A DNA stretch of 64,000 nt, from the NCBI GenBank assembly GCA_015179025.1, contig WHUX01000083.1, positions 124,001 through 188,000 on the forward strand, in the 5' to 3' direction. The notes beneath the pieces were generated by a model. The model saw only the letters and a list, made by a program, of their open reading frames with translations. It was not told the DNA's origin and did no database searches. Made by a program: the position numbers and the translations under genes. Of the stretch, positions 45,463 through 57,106 are shown piece after piece (the first letter of the stretch is position 1; each line of letters begins with the position of its first letter). This stretch comes from Terfezia claveryi. Taxonomy: Eukaryota > Ascomycota > Pezizomycetes > Pezizales > Pezizaceae.

Positions 45463-48332
45463 TCAGAAATCATCCCATCCCAAGCTCTGGTAAATATCCA
45501 CCTCTGGCTTCTCCACCGACTGCCAAGCCTCTTCAACAACCAGCCTCAAGCTCTTCCTACTCGCCTCGCCCTGCCTGTGCCAACTCCCACCACCGCCACC
45601 ACTCCCCTTCACAGGACTATTCGCCACCACCTTCATCGCCGAAAAGTCCAATCTCGCACTCGGATTCCTAGTTGACGTCGGCATCCCCCCAAATGTCTTT
45701 GCCCTTGTTAACTGCATCGGGCGAGTCCTAACCGGCGTCTGATTAACACTACTCGGCAGGACACTACTCGTTAGACCATCCCCATCCATCTCCGTATCCT
45801 CCTCCCCATCCACATCATGAAACGGCATCGCGCCACGTTTTCTCTTTTGCGGCGTCCCGGGAACAAGCGGTTTCTGCATTTGCATGGGACTCGATTCTAA
45901 TCCCATTTTAGGGGGAAATAAACAACTCCTGCTTCTAGCTAATACGCTCCCCGAAGAGCGTTTTGCTTTAATGGGGGATGACTCGGGTATGGCATCGTCA
46001 TATGCATATCTCCCTCTTAGTGCAGATCCCAGGCTTAGTCCCGTTTTCCTTCCAACGGTGCTAAATCCCTTCAATGGCGTGCTTAAGACGAGTCCTGGGC
46101 TGCTCTCGGGAACTATATCTATATGCTTAGTGGCAAATGAGGAGTGGTTGAGATATGACGGGCGTGGTAAGGTGGCGGGTTTATATGGTCCATTTACGGG
46201 AGAGTCGAAGACTGCTGCAGCAGTCGAGGTAGATTGGGTATTTCTTTCTGAGGGAAGGCGCGGAGGAGGGAGGAAGCTATCCTCGTCTTCTTCGTCTTCG
46301 GTTTGAGGGGGTATGTGTTGCACGAGTGGTACGGCTTGTCGAAGGCGGTTTTTCTTGCTGGGGGTGGCGTGTACGAGCACGCTGTTTGCGTTTGGGTTGC
46401 GGACGGGTTTCTTTTGTTCTACAGGGGAGAGAGGTTAGCTTGTAGAATTATGGATACAAGGGGATGAAAGCTTACTTCGCATAGAGGAGCCACCGGTGGA
46501 CATCCTCTTGGTTGCTGCATCCATGATCTCTGCTCCAACCGCAATCCTATTCGGCCTTGCCAGAGCTCTAATAGCATCTTTCAGTTCCTTTTCAACATTG
46601 ACCACCGGTTTTGCGCTCAGCGCTGGCATCTGTATCTCCCTCTTCTGCAGCGTTTTCTTTGCCACGGCACCAAGATCGACATTCTTCGACGTGGCCTTCG
46701 GTACAGCAAGTAAACTAGCAGGAGTTGGTTCTCGAGACAATGACGTTGCTGGTGTAGTTTTAGATCTTGATAATTGTACTTTTCGCCGCTTTGCTGGTTC
46801 AATAGACGGTTTCCTGGTGCTTACAGGTGGGGGAGCGCTTGTCCCACCGATTTTTTTCTGAATCATGGAGCAGATATCTGGAAGACGGGAGGAGTAGAAT
46901 GGCATAACGACCTCCATGCAGAAGTTCTTAAGCCGGTCTTCTTCTCCTCCCTTGGTATGTGAGGATTTTGGTCTTTCCCCTTCCGCGGGCGGTTCTAGTG
47001 AACCGATGGATCTCCAAATACAAAGTCTGTCAAGGAGAAGGTCGAGCAGGACACTAGGGTCTGGAGGTTCGGTGCCTTTAGTTTTCTTTCTACTGCTGGA
47101 TTTTTTCTTTAATTTTTTCTTTTTGGAACCTTCCACTGGCTCAGATGGGGTTGTCTTGTCTTTGGTGAGAGCGAGGATTTCCAACAGGAGGATTATCTGG
47201 AGTTCGGTTTCTCGTATTTTTAAATCTTCGGTTTGCCGCTTTAATGCTGGGTCACTGCTTTGCAGGACTTTGTCTTTGAAATTCATAGATAGCCAGCGTT
47301 GGACGTAGGATTCCTCTCCGGTCTTGAAGATGGTGGTATCCTGAATAGCCTCCTCTGTTGCAACTTGCATAATTACTTTCCTGAACTTGATGTCCATCTT
47401 GTCCAGGGGAATTATCATACCCTGGAGGAACTCGACTAGCTGGGGGATGCTCGGCGGGAGGGGGGAGGGGTCTTCTGTGGCCTCTTGTTGGAATTTGACT
47501 CTTGTTCGAGATAGGGTTGATTTAGCGAAGTATGCAATTGATGTTTTTGCAACATAGAGAGCTTCGAGGTATTGTGCCCTGGTTTGCTCAAGGGCCTCGG
47601 TGGGAGTGGGCTCTTTAAATACTATTATTTCGGCGGGTGGGGAGAGAAGTCGTAGGTCAGAGGCTTTGGTGGATAACCTAGGATATAATTAGCCTTGTAA
47701 CCCTGAACACACTCTCAATTTTGAAGACTAACGGTGTCTTGATATTCTGCTTCGCTTTGCTGGGATGTATCATAGACAATACTACCGTATGACACGTCGA
47801 CTCACCCATCCCAACAGTGAAATTATCCATCACCAAATCCGCCCACCAGTCTTTCTCCAAGCACTTCTTCCCTAGCACCACCTTCTCTAGATCCGGCGAC
47901 ACAGCTTTCCTAGCCAACTGTGCCAACCGTCGAACATCCTTCAGCTTGACCAGGGGGGAAAGCTTAAACAGCGTAAAAACCCCATCCGATACCTTCTCCA
48001 CAGCCGAGAGCTGTCTTTCGCCATCAGTTTTGGTGATTAAGATGTTTCCGGGACTGTCTAGCGCTGGGATGACTGCGGAGAAAAGCCGTGAGGGCACGCC
48101 GGTGAGCCAACTGAGAGGGATGTATTTTCGGGGGAAAAGGACAGCGGGAGTTATTTTGAGGGAGGTATCGAAGACGGAGGTGAGGTGAGGCTTTGGTCAC
48201 ACGGTGTGTTAACGGGTTGATGTTTTGAGAGCGCATGGTGGGATGGGGTACCTGGATCACAAACGGTTCGCCCAGCAAGACCTTTTCTTCATCACGCTTG
48301 CGCTTGCGAGAGACAGAGGCTATGGTGGACAT
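45463..48332 (-). CDS. SLD3: DNA replication regulator SLD3 (Treslin/TICRR-related)
   Basis: Four exons, 48332-48252, 48190-47733, 47677-46476 and 46418-45463, give 898 residues. The start is MSTIASVSRKRKRDEE. The N-terminal region has IPLSWLTGVPSRLFSAVIPAL and an ADLVMDNFTVGMGE block. The central SLD3 domain includes EALEQTRAQYLEALY-type helices, a run ending TLSRTRVKF, then LLLDLLLDRLCIWRSI and VVMPFYSSRLPDICSM. The C-terminal part is basic and disordered with many S/TP sites, fitting CDK phosphorylation that lets SLD3 bind DPB11 during origin firing with CDC45. It is divergent from DPB4, and the shared 576-bp promoter has two ACGCGA motifs. Confidence 0.9.
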
Positions 48333-48908
48333 TGCTGCGTACCGGTACCGCTCACACTGCGGCTGGTATAAGTGATTAAAGAGAGTAGAGGAGCAATGTC
48401 ATGCAGTTGTTCGCAATGAACGGTATCGAGATCTTCTTGGACCTCGATAACCCAAACAGAACGCGACGCCTCATTTCAAACACTGCAGAGAGCGGACGCG
48501 ACAAATTAGCTGACTAAGCTGATTTGGCGAGACGGTTTGGGGGAGGAATTTGTGGATGGTTCTCGTTTGTATGCTACGGGGAATTTGGGCTGATGAAGAT
48601 TTGTAAGTAGACTGGTGCTTATGAGACTCCGATATGGGACTGTGATACGAGGCTGTGATCTTGAGTTGTGATATGGGATCGTGATATGGGTGGGTCTCTG
48701 TGTTATCCGGTAAGAAGGACCTACAATGATTTGGTGCTGATGGCTCCACGACAAGCTTCTTCGAGTTCCTCTCAACCAATTACCAAAACAATACTATCCA
48801 GCTTGAACATAATCTCCCATAGCTTCTCCCCCAACACCCACACCCTTCACATCATCAACATCACCAGATCCGCAGCTCAGTTTGCAAGCTCCACCTCCCT
48901 CCCAACGC
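48333..48908. promoter_or_regulatory. Bidirectional promoter of SLD3 and DPB4
   Basis: 576 bp between the two start codons. ACGCGA (matching WCGCGW, the MBF/E2F-like consensus) occurs at 48461-48466 and 48496-48501, 35 bp apart. Imperfect ATATGGGA/CTGTGATA-type repeats lie at about 48630-48690. Confidence 0.5.
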
Positions 48909-49910
48909 ATGCCACGGAAATCAGATCCAGGCCCAATCCCCGGCGCGGGCCTTCCTCCCGGCGACCGAGATGCCAACGGAGTTTCAATTGACGTACTACC
49001 TACCCACCACTCCATCTTACAATCACTAACCGGTACAAACTTATAGGAAAACGTTCTACCGAAATCCATTGTCACAAGGCTGGCGAAGGGAGTTTTACCC
49101 CAAAATACAAATATACAAAAAGACGCCGTCCTGGCGTTGACGAAGGGGGCTACGGTGTTTATAAACTACTTGTGTACTGCGTATGTTTATTCCTCCCACG
49201 GGATTTTGCCAGCTGAGGATTCAGTTCTGATTGAGGCTGGCCGGGCCGGGCTCAAAGCGCAAACGAAAATGCCGTCAAAGCCAACAAAAAGACAATTATG
49301 CCAAAGGACGTACTTGAAGCCATTTCCCAGCTAGAGCTTGACGAGTTCGGCCCTCGACTACACGCCGAGTTAGCCAGTTTGTCTCCATACCTCCCGAACC
49401 TCCCGCACACCACCTATATACGATTACCATACTAACCCCCCATTAGGATTCGAAGAAATCACCTCCGAGAAACGTGCCGCAGCCAAAAAAGCGGCCGCCG
49501 CCAAAGAAGCCGGCAAACCCGGCGGAGACAACTCTCCCGGAAAAACCTCTCCTACCCACGACAGCCCCACGAACCCCGAGGACAACGACGTTGCAGACGA
49601 GGATGGAGAAATAGATACCCCTCCACCTGCAAAGAAGAGGAAGGCCAATGGGAAGACTACAACTGTAAATGGTGCTTCCAAGGCAAAGAAGGGGATAACC
49701 GGTGCGAGTGGAAAGTTTGATGCAGACGAGGACGAAGATGATTTAGGCGATGATAAGGATGGTTACCAAGATGAGGAAGAGGAAGATATTGATGATGAAG
49801 CGGAGGCAGATGAGACCCACGATGTTGTTGAGGAGGATGTAGTAGAGGATTTGGACGAGACTGAGCAAAGGGAAGATGAAGCGTTAGATAATGGATATGA
49901 TAGCGACTAA
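48909..49910 (+). CDS. DPB4: DNA polymerase epsilon subunit D (DPB4/POLE3, histone-fold protein)
   Basis: Four exons, 48909-48992, 49047-49180, 49258-49376 and 49447-49910, join in frame to 266 residues. The start is MPRKSDPGP. The histone fold (about residues 29-110) reads LPKSIVTRLAKGVLPQN, QKDAVLALTKGATVFINYL, then KKTIMPKDVLEAISQLELDE. An alanine/lysine linker (EKRAAAKKAAAAKEAGK) is followed by a long Asp/Glu-rich tail ending DNGYDSD. DPB4 pairs with DPB3/POLE4 in Pol epsilon, and with a related partner in the CHRAC/ISW2 remodeller. The first donor is the weak GTACTA; the others are standard. Confidence 0.93.
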
Positions 49911-50136
49911 TATCAGTGGCATGCTGCTTGCGGGATTCATGCCTAGCCGGAATTTTGTATTATAATATTAATTAGTAGATTTCGCTTTTGCAGACTTGCT
50001 CATACTCACAGGTATGGTTGAGGATAAATGCGAAAATATATATATTGTAGAACACGCTGAATATTGGAGTAACACGAATTATATCATACACACGCTCCGT
50101 ATTCAATGCAGCTTGGCAACGACCCCAACCAAAGTC

Positions 50137-51767
50137 CTATTCCCCAGTAGCCTCGAGCCAGTCTCCAAATTTCTCCAAACGCTCCTTCTCTGACGCATCC
50201 TCTGTCTCATCGACCTGCTTCGTCTTTGTTTTCTTAAACTTCTCAGCACCATCGAAAATATATGCCTCTACTCGTGCTCCAGCAAAGAACCTTCCGTCCA
50301 TTACTTGGACACAAGCCTTTGCACTTTCCGCATTTGCGAATCGAACACTGACTACACCGTCCTCTTCCTGGTCGTATAAGACCACGTTGGTCACGTCCCC
50401 GAGTTTCTCACACTCTTCCCGGATATCTTCCTTCAGGTCTAGTATGGCAGTTGGGTCCTCCTGTGAAGTTAGTTAGTTAAGATGTGGATTTTTGGCAATT
50501 GTCGCAGAATTCCACGCACCTCTAGTTCCTTCAGGGTAAACATGTGCTTAAGGATCACCGTCTTCTCAAATTTTGGGTTTATGGTAGGTATAGCGGCTGG
50601 ATCGTCATCATCCCAGTCGGCCAGTTTACTATAATTTCGTGTCAATGCCAGCCCTACTATAACCCCGGGCCTCACGTAAAACGTACTTATTCAACTTCTG
50701 GGTCTTCGCAATAACCTTTCTCTTCTCTTTCATGTTCTTCTTTTTATCCTGTAGGGATTGATCTTGACCGCTTTGTTGCTTGTAGCTGAAGTCCGCAGGC
50801 TGCACTCTCATAGTTCCTCTAGGATCCGGCACGCCGAATCTAAAATCTGTGTCGTCCAACATTTGAACAGCTAGATCCACACTCTCCGCGCGGAAATACA
50901 CCACTAGCGCATCACCCTTCGGGTTCCCATTTTCATCTGTATAGATCTTGATCCTTGGCTTTCCGCGGTCAATCTCCTCGGATATGACGCCACATTTGGA
51001 GAAGACGGAGTTAATTTCTTGTATAGTTGCATCTAGTGGAAGGTTTGTGATGTATATGGATGTATTTTTGCGCTCTTTGGGATGCTCGTCTCCATTTTTG
51101 CCGTTAGCCCGGGACTTCTTGGTATTGGTGTGTACACTCTCCTGTGGAAAGTGGACAAAGAGTAAGCGTAATTCTCATGTACGGGCGTGCGGTTATACCT
51201 CGGTCTCGTTGGAGGTGTAAACCTTCCTTTTCTTCTTGTTCTTCGGCTGAACAGGCGCTGATTCGTCGACTCCGGCAACTGCGTAGGCTGCTTGTTGCTT
51301 TTCAAGGAGAGATTCGTCCAACTATAACACACCAAACATAACGCAAAAGGTGAAACTATGAGAATGTACCCCAACACACATAGAACGAGCAAGACCTGGA
51401 TTTAGACATTATAGGGAGAAGGCTGTCGAGGTAGGCGTGGCAGGGAGAAAAGAAGATGCGCCTGGTGACCTCCCTTCTGAGATAGCCTTCTCCGTGCCTT
51501 CATTCCCTTCATAATCGGCCTTCACACTGTTATGGGATGATGAAAGACAAGTGGAATGCATACCACAGGTACCCATCTCCTCAACGCCCCGTCATATTCG
51601 TATTCTGATCCATCGTCTGCCTCGAGGGTCCATTTTCCCGATACTCTTGAGAAAGAGATACGAGGATCTTCGCGGAACTCTTCTTCAGTTGTTGGAAAAG
51701 CACTCGGGGCGGAACCCCGGAGGTCATAGCCCTCACCAGCATGACCGGGGGACAAACCATCGGCCAT
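50137..51767 (-). CDS. CUS2: U2 snRNP splicing factor CUS2 (HTATSF1 homolog)
   Basis: Five exons, 51767-51564, 51321-51199, 51141-50687, 50628-50520 and 50460-50137, give 404 residues. The start is MADGLSPGHAG. A short aromatic-rich N-terminal block (SGKWTLEADDGSEYEYD) precedes two RRM domains. RRM1 has SIYITNLPLDATIQEINSVF and ALVVYFRAESVDLAVQMLDD. The second is a UHM-type RRM with DIREECEKLGDVTNVVLYD, VSVRFANAESAKACVQVMDG and the R-x-F loop GRFF. Between them, KLADWDDDDP is a family hallmark. CUS2 binds the SF3b1 ULM motifs and helps U2 snRNA fold before prespliceosome formation. The junction near 50687/50628 (AAT AA|T AAA) is the least certain splice choice. Confidence 0.93.
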
Positions 51768-52926
51768 GGTGAAGTTTAAGACCTGTTGACAATCTATACG
51801 TTGTATGCTCGATCTCTTCTGGATGTGTCAGGTGTTTGTAGTAACCAGACTACCTTGTAGTGTGTGGTTTGTAATGTGAATAGCAGACTTGGAATGAACT
51901 ATGGTTGTCATGATAGCTCCAGAGATGCCAAGAAAAAGCAACCGCACCTTGGCTTAGTAACCAGTCGGTGTGGCACGTGCTACCGGTATCAAGCGGCTCC
52001 GGCGCCGGATATCAATTACACTGGAAACTGCTGGAAACGAGCGAAAGCGATGACAAAAGATGTCGATCTATTCAGGAACCATCACTTGTTATCATTTCTT
52101 CTGCCTTGCTTTCCCCACGAGCACGATGCCCACGAGGGTCAACCTGGGCTGGGAGTATGGAGCCTCAGATCCAGGCTCCAGACCCACTTGACCATGGAAT
52201 GTAACTTGAATTCATCTTCAGATGAGACTAATTTCGCTTTCCTACCCATGGTCACCTCATTCCCGCCTCGGGACATTAACGTGCGCCACTTTGAGACTCT
52301 CTGCGGTGATTCGAAGTCTACAAATCACCAGAGTTGAAGTTTTCCATTGAAAGAGAGTGTCGCCTAATACACCGCGAGATCACAGCCCTATCAGTCCTGT
52401 CAGTTGTTTATGGTGCTGGTCAACTAATATGCACAACACCAGCCAATTGGCAGAATGTTTCATATTGCTATACATAGGCGCCGGAGCTTGGCAGATTGAT
52501 ACCCTTGTTTGACATTCAGTTTCAGTGCTGCTTAATTTGAATACCCTCTGGCCAAACTGCCGCCGTCCTATCGTACCTTCTTTTCTCTCTTCTCATAATT
52601 TGGTCAAGCGTCAGGGCTGCCACTCACTCACATATCTTCAGGTTTCCTACGCTTCAGATGCTTGTCATCTAGCTGCTGTATGCATTTACGTTTTTCAGTC
52701 CTCACTTTTGCCGACTTCTATAGTTTCCTTATCTAATGCGATTTTAACTCATGCGCTTTGGTTCCTAGATTCGTTCTTGCGCTGCTCGGAACTGTTAAAG
52801 AGCTGGTCTCAAAAAAAACAGACGTCCTCCTTAATTGGTGTAGTTTAGGCTTGAGACCCCTCCTATCCATCAAAGGTGGCCCCTTTTAGGCCTATACCAT
52901 ATCGAGAGACTGTTGCTCCCTGTTAA
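51768..52926. other. Divergent intergenic region between CUS2 and the coiled-coil gene
   Basis: 1.16 kb. Contains the degenerate short insertion at 51843-51852, 76 bp upstream of the CUS2 ATG. No gene recognised; the open frame at 52525-52848 is T/C-rich leader-like sequence. Confidence 0.6.
51843..51852 (-). mobile_element. 10-bp insertion AACCAGACTA with imperfect 9-bp duplication
   Basis: The flanks GTTTGTAGT (51834-51842) and CCTTGTAGT (51853-51861) match at 7 of 9 positions. The insert is identical to that at 7338-7347. It lies in the promoter or leader region of CUS2. Confidence 0.5.
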
Positions 52927-55900
52927 ATGGACTCAAACCTCCCTTGGGGAGTGACACCCCAGCCTTCAGAGTTCAACCCTTCCAAGTTCCCGCGGAGGCC
53001 GTCCCCTAAAGTCACTCCTTTAGTTATTCAGAGCACTGGGATATCAACCACCTCCAAGAATCGACTGCGAGAGGAGTTGGATAGAATTCAAAGGTTTCAG
53101 AGGGATTCAGGCGATTTCGAGACCTCAATTATTGTACGAGATCTTGACAGGTGAGTTTACATTGAGTTTACATGTGGCACAGCAGAAGTCAGATTTGCTT
53201 ACCTTGTATTGCAATTGTTTTAGAGAACCTCACGGAAGCTCACCTGAATTTGTAGAATATACTGAGCTAAGGGCCGACGAGTTTGATCTCAGGTTGCAAT
53301 TACCAACGCCCTGCAGCGCCTCCAGCTCTCCGTTGTTTCAAAGCCATGCAAGATATGCCAGTGATTCTCGAGTAAGCTATTTACAAGACATCGAAACGAA
53401 ACATATTGAACCACGTCGTGTGTCGATGATGCCAGTCTTACCATCTCCAACAGCACCAAATATCAACTTACCGCTGGAGATTTCCCAGCGGAAGTATTCG
53501 GTTCCGGCCTCTGATGATTCTTACGAAACGAACAAATCACAAAAGTCCCCGGGAGGTAACAGGTTCACGTCATTTTTCCGGTGGCAGAGCACCTCGTCGC
53601 ACGATTCGGCTACGACCGTCTCTGCACGTGCGTCCTCCCCCCCGCGCTCTCCTAAGACATTAGGACCTTCCTTCAGATCAGTGCCACCAATGATTGACAC
53701 TTTACGGGCAAATGCTGCTAATGACAATGCCTACCTTTCTGATTCCGCTCTTTCCATTCCTCCAACAACCCCTGGTTTGGGTTCATTTGATTCAATTGAA
53801 GAAGAATTACGACTTGTATCTGCGGAGTTGGCTGCCTCAATTAAGCGAGAAATGGAACTGGAAGACTTGGTAGAAAAGCTGGAGGCGGAAGCAGCTGATG
53901 CGAATAACAATCGAGAAAAGAGGACAAGCGACTACTTCTCCGATGTGGGAACACCGGATCGGGGCCAGTATGGCTCCATAACAAAACACGAGCAGGAACT
54001 CGAGAGGTTAAAACGGCAGTGTGAACAAGAGAGAGCGCAAATACGGCTAGAATTGCTCGGAAAGTTGTCTGAGGAGAGGCAGCGGAGGGTTGATGTCGAA
54101 ACACAGGCGAGAGAATTAGAAGATCATGTGTCTCGAGTAAGGCTGACTATGGCGCAACGATTCTGCTGGAGAAAATTGGTCTGACTAACCTTCTATAGGG
54201 TGAATACTCTCAACTGGTATCGACAGACGCAGGAAAGGTAAGGGTCCTCGAGCAGGCTTTGGAAGATGCGAAGCGAAAGCTTGCAGAAGAAAAGCTAGCG
54301 CGAGAGAATTTCGAGCAACTGGTTACAGCCATAAAGATGGAGCTAGAGGAGCATAGAGAGGAGAGGGATCGACTTCGAGATGAGGTTGTACCAAACCTGC
54401 GACAGCGGGTGGTGAGCCTTGAGGCTGAAACAGCTCAAATGCAACAAGTAATGGCCGATAAAACTAGAATTCAGCAAGAATTTGCCGCCTTGAAAACTGA
54501 AAACATTGCCTTGATGTCATCCCAGAGGAAGCCTATGGACATCCGTATGATTACCTCAGTTGACAAACGAATGTCCCTCGCAATAACTCCAGCGGAGAAG
54601 CGAATGTCCATTGCACAGATGCAGGGACTGGCAGTGACCACCTCGACTGGCTCACTGTCACCAATTGTGATACCGTTGTCACCAAAAGAGAAGGAAACCT
54701 TGGCTGACAGGTTGAAGGATGTGGAACAACAACGCGATGAATTACAAAAAGCTTTGCGTGCCCTCCGTGAACGGCAAAAGGTTGAGAACAGGCAGGCTGC
54801 ACAGAGAATCAAGGCTTTGGAATTAGAGCGTGACCGAGCTTTGCGTGACTCGCCAAGGAAATTCGGCAACAGCAGAGAAGTCCAACTTTTGAGGAGAGAA
54901 GTTGACCGACTAAGAACCCGGGCTGAGGATGCGCTCGAGGCCAAGTTCAAGTGTGAAAGGAATCTTGGTTCCTTAAAGATGGACCTCGAGAGGGCTGAAC
55001 AGGAGACGGCCGTTCTGAGGGCACTGCTCCAAGAACATGACTCCTTAGTCAACCAGCATGAGGAATTGAAAGATTCACATATTCGGCTTTCTAAGAAGGT
55101 CTCCGAAATGGAGTCTGAGAATAGCGAAGCAACGTCCGCCTCTTTGCAGCGGGCCTACAGGGACCTCCTCCTAACCCATGAACTGACGCTAGGCCGCCTT
55201 GGGGAACTGGAGGTCAAGGAGTGTGATTTATCCGAGGACTTCGAGGCCCGGCAAAGGAAATTAGTGGTCGCGTATGAAGAGTCGGAGAAAGCAATGAAGA
55301 AGCTGAGACAGAGCCTTGCGGAAGCCGAGGCCGAAAGACATCTTGCACAGACTGAGGCGGTTGCGTACAAGAAACAAGCATCGGCACTAAGTCAAGCGGA
55401 AAAGAGCCATCTTGGTGAAGAAAGGACCTTGGCTTCCCAACTGAAGGAGTCGACAGAGAGAGTGCAACAATTAGCTGCCCAGGTTCAGGCGCAGATGCAG
55501 TCCAACGGGGCCTTGCGCGATAGGTTAGCTGCGGCGATTAATCGCGGGGAAAGTGAGCAACAGAATTCTGCAAATAGGATCAACGAATTGCAGGGTAGGC
55601 TCAAGCAATTGGAGGAGAAGGTTCTCTCTGCGCAACAGGAGACTGAAGATGCGATTCATAACCATGAAGAGGAGATTCAGTTGTTGCAGTTAAATCATTC
55701 TGCGCAGCTGACTAGACTTAAGGCGACGCTTATTCAGCCTCCGGAACCGAGGAGTCCGAAGATGCCGTTGACCCCGCTATTGAAGAGTCCGAGATTGGAG
55801 TGGGTAGGCAAAGTTGGTGCGTCATCGAATGACAATTTGGGGAATAGTTCTGAGAGACTGGAGTTTTTGGAGAAAAAGGTGGTGGAGCTGGAGAGGGCGT

Positions 55901-56126
55901 TGGCGGATGCAGATAGGGAGATGGAGGAGGTGGTTAACAAAATGAGTATGGCGCAGATTGAGGTTATGGAGTTGACCTCCCAGAGGTATTTATTAACATC
56001 AATTGGGCTTTGGAAGGAACATGATACTAATCAATATATAGAGACGAAGCCGCCAGACAAACACGAAAGCTCCAAGCCGATATCGCTCTCGAAAAGGCAA
56101 AATACGCGCAACTCGCTCTGGCGTAA
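52927..56126 (+). CDS. Large coiled-coil protein of unknown function
   Basis: Four exons, 52927-53150, 53224-54136, 54199-55985 and 56042-56126, join in frame to 1002 residues. The N-terminal 300 residues are proline- and serine-rich and disordered, with several SP/TP sites. From about residue 285 (EEELRLVSAELAASIKREMELEDLVEKLEAE) almost the whole protein is predicted coiled coil, with heptads broken at about residues 450-500 and 880-920. The last exon codes the conserved-looking tail RKLQADIALEKAKYAQLALA. Similar ascomycete proteins are often named M protein repeat protein; no enzymatic domain is visible. A cytoskeletal or septum-related scaffold is possible but unproven. Confidence 0.85.
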
Positions 56127-57106
56127 ATAATTTTCCCTGATCTCATTTTGCGATCAAGTTAATGACTGCATGTGAACTGCTGTAATATATGGGGATAGCA
56201 ACTGTACAATTGGTCTTGAGTCCTGCATCATTGTCATCGTCATGGACATCGTCATCGTAATCATCATCGTCATGTCTGTTTTATTGTCTTTCCTTTGGCC
56301 TCGGTGTTTGGTGCTTCTTCTTTGTTGTTCTGTGGGTTTTGTGTACTATACCTACCGCATCAATGAGCATGTAAATTATACCCTAATCTATTATCGAAGA
56401 AATATGTCAATATATGCCCTCTTGTAAGGTGTTGATAGTCCTTGGGGTTTTTTTCGCTTTTAGATTCCCTTCATTGATGTATTTGTATGATGATAGCTGT
56501 TGAGGAGAGGATCATGCAAGATAATTTGGCCCTCTATAAAAAACAACCGTGATGGAGATGTCTATGCTACTGGGCTCGCAGTGTCTCAAAACTCCCGATA
56601 CTGCAGCTCCATCCCATCCTCCCATCCTTCCATTTTCCCCTCCTCCCATCCTCCCATCTTCCCATCCTCCTTCCTCCCATCCTCCTTCCTCCCTCCCTCC
56701 TTCCTCCCATCCTCACCAACTCCAAACCAACAACTTACCGCCACCAGACGGTCTGCTTCCTCCACGCGCATGACGTGCACCTTACACGGCTCTCAGACAC
56801 TCTACATTGGTCTAGAGGAGAGTACATTCAAGAAGGCTGGCTGTATGTACCGCCCCTCCCCCGCCCGGAAGCGAAGTCACGGCGTGGCGCCAAGAGCGAG
56901 AGCGGAAGAAGACGCGTCTTGCCCGCAGCCACCACGTTTCACGTCTCACGTCTCACGTTTCAACGCCTGACCTTTCAACGCCTCACGTCTCCCCAAGAAC
57001 AACGGAAAATAACCTGCCTTCAGCTTCCCCCACCCTCTCACTTTGCCCCCCTCCCTTCTCTCCCAACAGGCTCTTCTCTTCACTCCCTACTGTTGGATAG
57101 ATCGCC
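56127..57106. other. RTT107 upstream region with pyrimidine tract and ACGCGT box
   Basis: Contains a C/T-only region of about 110 bp (about 56608-56720) made of repeated CCTCCCATC/CCTTCCTCC units. A cluster of CACGTCTCACG and TTTCAACGCCT repeats lies at about 56935-56990. A perfect ACGCGT (MluI cell-cycle box) sits at 56912-56917, 190 bp before the RTT107 ATG. Confidence 0.6.

Noticed and set aside
54471..55052. 193-codon serine-rich - strand frame
   Set aside because: Antisense shadow of the coiled-coil gene.
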